Shown here one piece after another: positions 24,801 through 36,800 of a stretch of 64,000 nucleotides of DNA. The stretch covers positions 68,003,652-68,067,651 of the forward strand of contig OX465583.1 in assembly GCA_950022655.1 (NCBI GenBank), in the 5' to 3' direction. Source of the DNA: Alentia gelatinosa (lineage: Eukaryota; Annelida; Polychaeta; Phyllodocida; Polynoidae). Every line of letters begins with the position of its first letter. Positions within the stretch are counted from its first letter, which is position 1. The translations under genes and the position numbers were made by a program. The notes beneath the pieces were generated by a model. The model was not told where the DNA came from and did not search any database. It was given only the letters and a program-made list of their open reading frames with translations.

Positions 24801-27800
24801 GAGCCACAAAACCATCTTCTCCAGTAAATCAAACCCAATAGATTAGACCCAGGAATTGCCATATTAAAGAGTACACATGTATATCAATGGGCACTATTTT
24901 TAGCCCCATAGCACAAAGGGACTATTTTCCTGTATACAATGGCTTTGAGGCCATATACAATGGATTTGAACCTGTATACCATAGTTTTAAAACGATGGGT
25001 CGTGGTTTAGATACTCAATGGCGACTTTGTATACCATAGATAATAAACAATGGGTTGTGGTTTACTGAGTCCCCGTACATTCTCAATGGGGACTTAGTAT
25101 TCCATTAATGATAAACAATGGGTCGTGGTTTACTGAATCCCCATAAATTCTCAATGGGGACTTAGTATTCCATTAATGATAAACAATGGGTGTTGGTTTA
25201 CTGAATCCCCATACATTCTCAATGGGGACTTTGTATACCATAGATAATAAATAATGGGTTGTGGTTTACTGAGTCCCCGTACATTCCCACTGGGGATTTT
25301 GTATACCATGGATGATAAAATCTTTAACATCCACTCAGGGCACGGTGACGAGAACTGAAGATGCTCATGATGGGATCTACGAACTTGACGGGAAGATCAG
25401 GCAAGTGAACTAACTTTATCTTCTGAAACAAGGCAGTTTTTCACTCTCTGATTGAACCAAAAGAATTTAAATGGTGACTCTCTTAACCTTTTAGGCTCCG
25501 ATTCCTTGCTCTGGCATCCTCCATTTTCAGTTTTTAAATTCCTCATTACATTGTATTGCTATCTTACATGAATTCCAAATGACATTAATTTGTATTTGAT
25601 TTTCTTGGATTCCTCAAAATCTAATCACAATGAATGTTTCAATGATGGAGCTATTATCTAGTAACATTTCAAAGATGTTTTGATGTTTCTGCCATATTTG
25701 ATGTAAATTTAGTTTTGACTACTTTTCCATGTAATTGAGAAATTTACTTATATTCAATCTTTCCCTCCACAATTTCCAAAAGGATATGCTTGTAGAGATA
25801 TCTTTGTCCTTGTACTGTTATTGCTAGCAGAGATGCAAGTTTTCCGACAAATGACAAAATTTCGATATTTCATATACACTGGAAACACTAGAATATATAT
25901 ACACAATATTGACTGGTATCAGATACAACCGCTTTTATCTGTAACCAGTCTATATTATATTCATCATCCACCTTTTCCTGGCGTACCGATATTAGTTCAT
26001 TTAGGTACGCACTATGTTTTTCATATGCACTATTTTTCTTTATCCTACCCCTAATATAAAATCCCATGGGCTTAATATTGAGTTTACGTATGCCACTGAC
26101 TGGCATACAGAGTTTTATATGCCACTAGTGGCATACAGAAATGTTATCACATAATATTCCAAAATCGAGGAGACAGGGTAGGATAAAATCAAAGCCTGAT
26201 TCGTTTTAGCAGTGAGGACCAACTGGCCTATACTGGCCTCATCTAATAGGATCAAAGACATTCACATCAACAAACCGGTGATTGCGATGCCCAATCCACC
26301 CACTCTTAGACAGAGCTTAGTCCGGGCGAAACTTGACTATCACCCCGACCAAAAGACCCTGCATAAGGCAGCGCTCACGGGTCGCACATACAACATCTGT
26401 GACAGAAATAACTGTTGTTACTGCACCAGACTAGACAAATCCGGCCACATTAAGTCCTCAACCACTGGTCGAGAATACATCACAAAATACAATGTCACAT
26501 GCCAAAGTTCGAACCTGATCTACTGCATAACTTGCTCCAGGTGCAAAATACAATATGTGGGACAGACGAAGCGACGCCTAATGGATCGCTTCCAGGACCA
26601 CTTTTACAAGGTGACTCACAGTCGCCTTGATACTGACATCGGTAGACATTTTAACACCTCAGACCACCAGGGCCTGACCGACTTGAAAATCCACATAGTG
26701 GACTTCATACATTCCAATCCGGAGAGCACACACTCTGGTATATTGAGAAACAAAATAGAAAAAAACTGGATACATCGTTTACGAACTCAAATCCCAGAAG
26801 GGATGAATCTCATAGACACCCCTATCTATCCAACGGCTCACCATTAGGAAATGCGATCATACACCTTTGCCTCGTCTAAAAAAAATTATGTATATGGTTG
26901 ATTGATCAATTATTCCTGATGGAGCCGCTCCGTGATCGATTCCCACATTTTGGGAATTTGTAACCTAGGCACAAAAACCAACATTTTACAGAGTATTACA
27001 GCTTAAAATGTTGTGGCACTAAGTTCAGACATAACACATACCAGTCTGATATCCACAAAGCTTATTAAGATGCCTGATGAGCTGCTTCCGGCGAAACCTT
27101 GATAAATCACTCTACATGCATACAACAGCACACACAAAAACAGTATAGGACTGTCTACATAACCCTCAGATCTCTGTAGAGACTCCAGGGTGACAGTTGT
27201 TGACACTATGATGTCACGACTGACAGTGCGCTATGGTTACGGTGGTTAGGGGCAGTTCTAAAAACTGTCATACAAGGTAGCATCGCTAGGAGAGAAGGAC
27301 GTCGCCTCGTCTTGCACTGATTCGTTTTAATCGCGGCCACTGCATTCCGCTCCTGAAGTTTTGGCTCAGGACTTCACTCGGCTTCGCCTCATGAAATCAC
27401 TATGCCAAAATCCAGTCGTGGCATACGGTGACCAAGATCAAAACTCATCCAGTTTTACAATACTCCCTATGAGTTTTCTATGGACACTTTGTATTAGGTG
27501 GATATATCTGTATGCTCCAGGTATGGTGATACATACTCTCCATGTGTTTTCTATGGACACTTTGTATAAGGTGGATGATAAATATTGATTCATAGCCATT
27601 CTGTTCCAAAATAATGTTTTCTAATCATACTTTTTCATAAGTGTCTTAAATTTCGGAATTTTTCCTCAGTCCCGACTTTCCTCCCTGTTACTAGTTCACC
27701 ATTTGATGTAATGTTTTATTATACACCTAATACAAAGTGTCCATAGAAAACACATAAGGAGTTTGTATGGACATACCCGTAGCATACAGATATGTTGTAT

Positions 27801-30800
27801 GCTTCGGGTGGCGCATACGGAAAAATAGTGCGTACGAAAACATAGTGCATAATTAAAATGAACTGATATTGACATGTCACTTGTCCAACAAAGGTGGATA
27901 ATAAATACAATATAGACTGGTTTCAGATAAAACCGGTTGTATCTGAAACCAGTCAATATTGTGTATTGATTACGGTGGTTATTCTATGTCACAGGCTTTA
28001 CCTCACCTACCTGCATGCTGTGCACAAGTTCGCGCAGTTGAGAACAGGAGCGGAAGTTATAGTGTACAACGCTCACCATATGGCAATGCCAAAGGTACAT
28101 ATCCCTCACCCACGTCTAAGTCTATGTGTATATAGACAATAATCTATGGTTTTATAGACGGTCACAGGAGGACTCGACCCCAAACGAACTCGACCCGTAG
28201 TTGTCAGGAGAACTTGACCCGTTTTGGAAAAATCGATTGGAGAACTCGACCCGTTTTAGACACATATGAATTAGACATTTTCATACAGAGGGAAAACTTT
28301 AGACAAATAAACCAGCGGATATATAAAATAACTCCAGCAAGGTTTAGGGGTAGGGATAGGGTAGGGTTGGGGTAAGGGCTAAGGGTAAGGTGTTCTGTCT
28401 ATTTTCTTCCCCAGAGAATACGAAATTTGAGGCGACGATAACAGACTTACTGCTAAGTATAGCATTTATTCACAATTGAAATACTTGAGTTGGGAAGATT
28501 TGAAACGGGTCGAGTTCGTTACGGGTCAAGTTCTTAAAACGGGTCGAGTTCGTTAAGGGTCGAGTTCGTTAAGGGTCGACTTCGTTACGGGTCGAATTCT
28601 CCAGACAGGCGGCCGTAAACCATGAGTGTTGATGCCTAGTAATACATGAGCGTCAGCGAGTGTATTACAACGTCAGCCTCGAGTGGTTTATAGAGCCGCC
28701 TGTCCAAAAAATCATCCATTGTTGTATTTATTGTCCATCCTGTCGAATAAATTAAGCCCAGGAATTGCCATATTACAGGGTATATCATTAGGGAGTATTT
28801 TTTTGCTCTATAGCGGAAAGGGACTATTTTCCTGTATACAATGGTTTTGACGTCGTATAACATAGACATATTCTATGGTTATAGTATCTGACAGTTTGTA
28901 AACAATGAGTAGTGGTTTACTGAGTCAATAAAGAACAGTTAACTCCTAGGAATATTATTTCTGTAAATATTCGTCATGTAAATCATGTAAACTGGGAAAG
29001 AGTACATGTAGAACACAAAGATTGATAAAGATAGCTCATAAATTGATGATAATAATTATAGAAAAAAAGGTTGTTATCCCCTGTGGTAGATGTAAGTCTT
29101 AAACGCTCACCCTCAGCAACCATTACCTTTCGTTTTCAGGGCTCAAAGCGTCGACTTTGTTGTTGCCTCGTAAGTTGTATCAAGGTGAAGCGTTTCTCAA
29201 CGTCAAAACAGAAATCTAAGGTAAATATAGTCCCTTATCAAGTACGGGCGACAGTAGAGTTAAGAGGAAATTAGTCTCAAGATGTGCGTAGAATATCAAC
29301 CCAAAGGAATTCAGTTGACATAATTAACCATGTTATTATGCCTGTGGCTGTATGTCATACGTATACCGCCCACTCCTACCCATGTTGTATTTATGGCCGA
29401 ACAACACGTAGGTGGCATATTGGGTATTATCTCACCCCTGGTATTTTTTCCCTATAGACTTAACATTGTAAACTGGTAGAAAAAATACTCAAGGGGGGAT
29501 AATGTCACAAATGTCATTGTGAGGGGTGAGATAAATTCAGAAACCTATTCAAGTTTACGGTCAGAGCTCGATCCTATATCGTCTGAATCGCTGCGTAATT
29601 CACATGGCTTTGCCTTGTGAATAAGTATGCAATTCAAATTCAATGGGATACGAACTGGGACCTTAAACTTCTGTAGGTATCCTCCATATTCCATATTACG
29701 TGGTCGTGGAGTACTGGGTATGTTATTTTGCATTTAGTGTTTAAATATATTGAAAATAGTCTTTTGATTTCGGATCTGAATAGCCTTTTTGAATCAATCT
29801 TTTGTATGAGATGCTTTGTTTCAGAGCATTGTTCTTATTTATTGATACCAATCTCTATTATATCATGATTATTCTCGGGAGCGGTGCCGACGTCACGAAG
29901 ATTTACTGCATTGCTCAATTTATTCGCTCTGCAGTTTATTTTCTCGAAAGTGGTGCAGTACTCTCGTATGCTCAAAGGGTTAAACAACTTTCCACTCCAT
30001 TGAAACCAATGTTAAATCCACTGTACATCTCTGGTAATATCTCAGTAAATATCTAACATAGAGGTACCAAACAAAAAATGGCATGTAGCTGAAGAGCAGG
30101 GGAAGATGTTTGATGTTTTTTTTGTATCATTTCGTTTTGCAAAGATTGTTTTATTTGGTCATTTTTCCAGCAATCTGCCGAAATTGCAAAGAACAGGCTG
30201 CTACAACTGTCAAAATAAAAACTTGCTCAAAAGTACATAAATATGCAGATTCAAACATTCAAACTTCTATACCACAAAGTTTATGGATATATCTTGTTAG
30301 AAACACATCAATGTTCCTTTAATTACACATATTAATCATACACAGTGAGTTCAAACATAGGTTTACATTACGTCGGTTGAGCGATGATACCAGAAAGCTA
30401 GGGTGCCCGAAAATTACAAAACCCTTTGCCAGCTGCAGCCTTGTTTTGATTTGAACGTTCCGCTCCCGAGAATATCATGTCATGTTTGGTTTTCAGAAGT
30501 TTGAACACCAATCAAATCACGTGGTACATCTGGCCAATCAGCGGGGACTTGACATACGACAGGTGGAGTGGCTGTTCGGTCTCCGGCGGGAATTAACCCA
30601 GCGTCTCACGCCCACCTTCATCAGGTACATTCATCTCCCCATGTCATTAAAATTGTCCATGCTGCTGGTTGACCGCAATGCTCAATCTGTTCACCCTCTT
30701 GGTCCATTCTGAAAACTGCAATGGAGCGAAAATGTTACTGTACACTTCTCTTTGATGTTCCTGTACTTCAAAGATATAAGGCGGTAATTGATTTGACAGA

Positions 30801-33800
30801 AATAGCAAGAGGATGTGAAATCAAACTAAATAAATACATATATGTAGAAAAGGCCTAACTTCAGTTTATAAATCTAGTAAATATTTTTATTGTCAAATAT
30901 TTTCCAGATCTCGTGCATGCTTAGTGAGAACAGTTAGAATCAAATAACTCTAAGGTATTTGAGGCAAGATATATTTTCAATAATTTCATTTGAATCAGTT
31001 ACAATTTAATCTAGGTCAGTTTATGAACCCTGTTTACGTTATTTGTATTTTTTTTAAATTTTATATATGCTGACATATATTACTTGCATTTATGTATGCT
31101 AAAACAAAGCTTAAAATGAAGTATAGCGTTTTTTGTTTTTATTACATTCAGCAATAATGAGGCGAAGTCTGCCTTCTATAGGATATTCAATAGAAGTTTG
31201 ACCACCTCAGGCAGTTGCCTTATCGGAGGCTCTGCACGGAAAATACTACAGGAATTTCTGATGCCTGATCACAGTGGATGCAATGCCATCGGTAGTGAGG
31301 TGAGTATTATCTTAGCCTGGTTTACACCTCCATAGGCTTAACATTAACCCTTTCAAGCCGGGTGATGCCTCAAGGCATCAACCGGTGCTGGCCGGGTGAT
31401 GCCTTGAGGCATCATTTGCAAAATATACGTTTTTTTTAATAAAATTTAAAATAATGGCTTAATAAATATGAAACTTTCGGAAAATGTAGATATAACATCA
31501 TATTTGATTTTTCTAAGTGAAATGAAAAATAATGATAAGTATCACATGTCATGTCACGTGATCCCAAAATAGAATTTTCACAATAGGCCTATGTACCCGG
31601 CCTCTAGCGGCATTCACTGGCACTAGTACCCGGCTCCACGACTGTAGCCTTGCCGCGGGTACCCGGTGCGATAGGGTTAAGAGCTCGTTCTCAACAGGCT
31701 TGCGGTACGGTATCTCATACCCAATAGGCGATAAACAGATCAATATTTCCAGGCTTAGATAAAATCAGAAACATATTCGTGTTTGGTCTGAGTCTTGTCT
31801 GGAGTGCTTTGGAATATAGACCCTTTTGAGGTATCCCATAGTTCAGTCTGTTTACAGGTTCCGGTGTTCACTGGTTGCCGACATTGTATGGTTATAGACC
31901 CTTGAACCGTAACCCATAATTATTGCAGTTTTACAGTCTTTATGAATATTCAAATTAGGTATCTGATACCAGAAATGGAAATTTCAGCTATTTCTACATG
32001 TAAATCCGAAATTATATTCAGTTTCTCGAATTATAATTGGGAAAATAATGGTTCATGCGGTTTTGGTGTGGCCAGCCAGTCGGGAGCAGAACCTTTACTT
32101 ACCCGGGGTGATAATAGGGAGTTTAGTAACCTCTGGAGAGTCTATTCCCTCGGCTATCGCCTTGTTCATATTACTGCACACTCCAAACTCGATGGTGAAC
32201 GGGGACACAGACCAAACACTCATCAATTTCATTCATATTATTCTTTACCTGAATCTTAGTTAGATAATGAAAGCCCATGTGTATTCTTTAGGTATTCTGA
32301 GATGTTTTGTCTCATGAAACGTGTTATAATCGAGTTAGTCACATGAGTCACCAATATATATTTGTTCACGTATACCAATAGGTCTATACATTTAATAAAG
32401 GTAGCAACTATCAGATAAATGAAAATATAGAACCGTTATATTACGCACATCAATGAAATTTGCTTTAAGTTTTTCGGTATGGTGGATAAGCTCAGTAATA
32501 GTTGAAGGTGTATCGACAAAAACACAATGTTTGAATCGCTACGTAATTCACGCGGCTTCGCTTTCTGAATTACTACGCGATTCAAACTCGATGGGATACG
32601 GGCTCTGACCGTGAACTTCCATAGGTTTCCTCTATAGTACCACACAATAAATGCCACAATAAAGTGAACCATATTTTAATAGTAACAAAAGAAAAATAGT
32701 ATACCCATACGATTCAAACTCGATGGGATACGAGCTCAGACTTTCATAGGGTTTCCTCCATAATAACAACTTGAAGACACATAATTTATCTTTATTAACA
32801 GGACTGTTTCGAACCGGAATTTACATTGCCGTGCGTAGCCGCCATCAAAGAAAGGGGTGAAAATCTCGGGAACGATGTCTCCATACTGAGGCGACACCTA
32901 GATGCAGCGTCTGGTACCACGCCTCACCTCCACGACGCCGCCTGTTGGAGTTATGATGTACTAAACTCACATGAACTGGACCCGCCCTGGGTAAGTGTGG
33001 TAAAATAGAGGGAAACTATGTTCCGGTGAGCAAAAGTTCAAAGTTATTCAGTGAGGACTGGAAAGATTACTGCCCAAGGCGTCGCCAACGGGCAGTAATT
33101 TTTCCGGTCCTCACCGAGTAACTTTGACTTTTTCCTTACCAGTACTTGGTTTCCCTATAACTATATACCTCCAAATATTGACAAAATTGGTTATTTCTTT
33201 ACCTATGATAACCCCAAGAAAAATGGCCACCCTTATCGAGTAACTGCAAAAGCTGTGTTTTCGTCCCGGTTCTCTTTATATCATATGGTCAGCCCAAGAC
33301 GAAAACATCAGCCTGGGACGAAAACATTACCCTCACTACATAACTCTTAACTTCCACTTCCAATGGGTGAAGGATATCAATGTTATAGATTTGAAGTGTA
33401 TCTCACATAAAGGAAGCTTATTGTGATAGGTGAAAATTTCTTATGACCGTTATATTAAAGCCTACATATTGTAGAAAGACTGTAATTACTGCTCAGAAAT
33501 TTCCTCCTTTTCAAGGAAATCCTTGTTGTCAATTTCAATTTATGAAATTCATTTTCAGAGGATAAATTTTCCCTCATTCACACTCATAACAATGGTTTAA
33601 CCCCTCCCAGACACCACAGCCCCATTCTATGGCCAATAACGATGGGTTTTCTGTTTTATCAGCCTCTGAGGCAGTAAATTCCACATGAAAATAATTTCCT
33701 GTTTTTTTCATCATCCTAACTGACACCCTTCACCGTTATGATGTACACTGTATGTATACACATTGTAATATTGTCATTATGGTCTTATTGTCTGTGTCGT

Positions 33801-36800
33801 CATTAGGTCATGGTTGGTGTGCTGACGTCAGACACAGTGACAGGTCAGGTACAGCTGGCGGACCAGACCGGACGAGTCGACTGCGTCATAGCCGCTTGTG
33901 ACGTCACCACTGAGCCCTGCACAACCTGCATCCCTGACATCACCGCCAGCTGTGCACCTGATGTGACGTCACAACAGGGATGTCACTGTCATGAGCTCCT
34001 CCCACGTCACCTGGGCTGTGTTGTCAGGATCGACTGTTGCCGCCTTGTCGCTGAGCGTTTCCTTACTGGTGACGTCCCTCTGACGTCACAGGATGACGTC
34101 AGTGACAAAGAGCTGGTGGAGCGACATCAGACCCGTGTCTACTTACAGTTCTCCATGACAAATGTTGTTCTGTTGACATCACCGGGAGAAGGGACATGGC
34201 TGCCGGGGAGAGGGAGACATCATCGAGAAACGTCACGGGATGACGTCTCATCGGTGACGTCACAAACTCATGGTGCGAGTTGCTGCAGGCCGGCAACTGA
34301 AGAGAACACAGAGCAGGTCTTCTTCACAACATCACAGCTCCTGGTGCTGACACAGAAAGACGGTTTGCGCGTCAGGTCCCGCGTGTCGCATATGCCCGGC
34401 CTGTGTTTCTACGCCGCGGCATGCTTCCTCAACCCACCGGACGCTCGCCTACCTGACCCGGATTCTCAACTATCTGACCGGGACCGGGACCAGGACCTTG
34501 GCGGTGCCCAACGCCTGCCGCTTCGCCACGTGGCGCTGTGCTTCGGGCCAGAATCGGTGGGCTGGTACCACGTCCTGTGTGTGGGCCGGGTGTACCGCCT
34601 TGTGTACCACTGCCCGCCCGACGCAGCGCCCGGCGGCCACACGCAGGCCTTACAACGGGCTGTGACGCGCGCCGACGTCCGCCAGTGCATCCCTGTCACC
34701 ACAGACGCCACCTTCATCGCCATCCATGGAAGTCAGCATGGGGCAGTCCTGCCAACAGTACGTTCACGGGGAAAGTTTTTAAATTTTCTTTTTTATAGAA
34801 TTAGCTGTATCTTGATCTGGTAGTCTGAGAATAGTATCATTATTATTGTTATCATTATCATCATTATCATCTTTATCACCATCATTATCATCATCTTTAT
34901 TTTCATCATTATTATCATTTTTGTTGTTATCATTATTTTTAATATTATTCTTATTATCATTTTTTCCCCTTGATTTAAAACTTTTTAATCTGGGGCATCT
35001 GTTAGAGTTAGAACCTGGGAAATGAAAACAGAAAACAAGAATTTGGGAAAGTCCCTCTCCCTAAGCGATGCTACCTTGAATGAAAGTTATTAGAACTGTC
35101 CCTCACCAGAGTTCTAATAGAGTTAGAACCTGTACCAGCCACATCACTTTTATCACAAAGCAAAAAAGAAGGTAATTAATTCAGTATTGTTTAGTGTTAA
35201 AGAGGTGCTTAATTATTGACTTTGTTTCTGTGTTTGTGTGAAACATATGTAGTGAAAAAAAGGTAAAATAAGAGAAGAGACAACATGGAGAACAGACAAC
35301 ATGGAAAAATAAAGTTTTAGTATGATAATCTTTATTGAGAAATGTTTAGAGTGGGATTCACACAGAGAAACTCCTGTACTTCCAAGATGGTTTGTCTGAG
35401 ACAATTTCCTGATATTATTTATTGGTACACCGTCTCCTTGTGTGACAACCCCTAAGTATTAAAAGTATGTGCACGGATATTATCAAGAGACGTCACGAAT
35501 TTGAGTCTTAGTTTATTTATGCCACTCATTTTGTTGGTCCCGTAATGTCACTCGTCTTCGACTCGTGAAATTATGGAGCCAACAAAATGTGTGGCATAAA
35601 TAAGCTCAAACTCAAACGAGTGGCGTCTAGATTTTATCCTACCCTGTTTCCATATTTTTTCAGTATTAGAAAGTAATGACATAAACAACACTTTATGTCA
35701 CACCCGTGACACAAACAAATTCTATGTTAAGCCTATGGTGTTTTTTATTAGGGGTAGGATAAATGATTAATAACAGTCCCTGGGCCTTGAGTTTGGCCTT
35801 AACGCTTACACATTGGTGTTATGATATATGAGAAGATTGCTCAGAATATTTATTAATAGTTCCTCTTTTTCAGTTGACAGATGAGGAGTCTCGACTCTGT
35901 AAGCGAGTCGTACAACAACTAAATACCTCAGGAAAGATCCCCAAGTTCCTGGGCATCCAGCAAGTTCTCAAACAAGAGTAAGTTTGCTGAATTAATTCAA
36001 GTAATCATTGTTGAAATGAAAGTGACATGATCCAATCTTATCGCTGTTTATGCCAGGTTTATACTGGGGCCATGTTAGCCATGGCAGCCAAAACATAGTT
36101 CACCCTTGCAGATGGTCATGGAAGTCATAAATTTGCATTTATACTGAGATCCCAGCAGCCATGCTTTGAGGACATCCAAGGCTCCCATTTTTGTCCACGG
36201 TGCCCTGTACGGTACACGGTCATCTCGGCCCCATCGGCATCTCGGACCCCTTTTTGTGCGGTCATCTCGGCCCCCTCGCGGCCGCGTTTCGCACTCCCGC
36301 TTTCGCGGGTTAAGGATAGAGTTAATGTTAGGGAAAGGGCAAGGGATAGGGGTTAGCGTTAAGGTTTGGGATAGGGATAGAGTTAGGGTTAGGGATAGGG
36401 ATAGGGTCAAGGTTTGGGATAGCGTAAGGGATAGGGTTAGGGTTAGGGATAAGTTAGGGATAGGGTTAGGTTTAGGGTTAAGGTTTGGGATAGGGATCTT
36501 ACATGTTTTGTAAGATATGCTTTTGTTTTGTAAGATTCTTTATTGTGGAAAATAGACAAATAATATGATACAGCAAAGCTGGGAATCCGTATTTTGGGTA
36601 AGTAATCACATTAGAAGGCATTCACCGTTTTCGCGCATGAAGGTGTGAAAGCTGTGAAAGCGGGGGGCCGAGGTGCCGATGGGTGCGAGGTGCCGTAGGG
36701 GGTCCGAGATGCCAAAGGGGCCGAGACATCCGGGAACCTCCTGTACGACCAACTGCATTCGGTCTCATCCCTCACATTCTGTCCACCGTGCTCTGTACAG

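Larger units (their letters stand above)
26209..27316 (+). mobile_element. 5'-truncated Penelope-like retroelement insertion
   Basis: The 1108-bp insert is flanked by the 13-bp direct repeat CTGATTCGTTTTA (26196-26208 and 27317-27329) and sits inside a family B MITE whose two halves match the intact copy at 10275-10565. It encodes the C-terminal GIY-YIG region. Its 3' end recurs inverted at 35055-35115. Confidence 0.88.

Noticed and set aside
29171..29176. Internal GTAAGT as the end of exon 12
   Set aside because: It would also keep the frame, but the longer exon encodes CTC1-like residues and has its own good donor at 29221. Kept only as a possible alternative.
34758..34823. Read-through of exon 16 to a stop at 34823
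   Set aside because: The donor ACA|GTACGT gives exactly the phase needed for exon 17; the read-through tail is AT-rich intron sequence.
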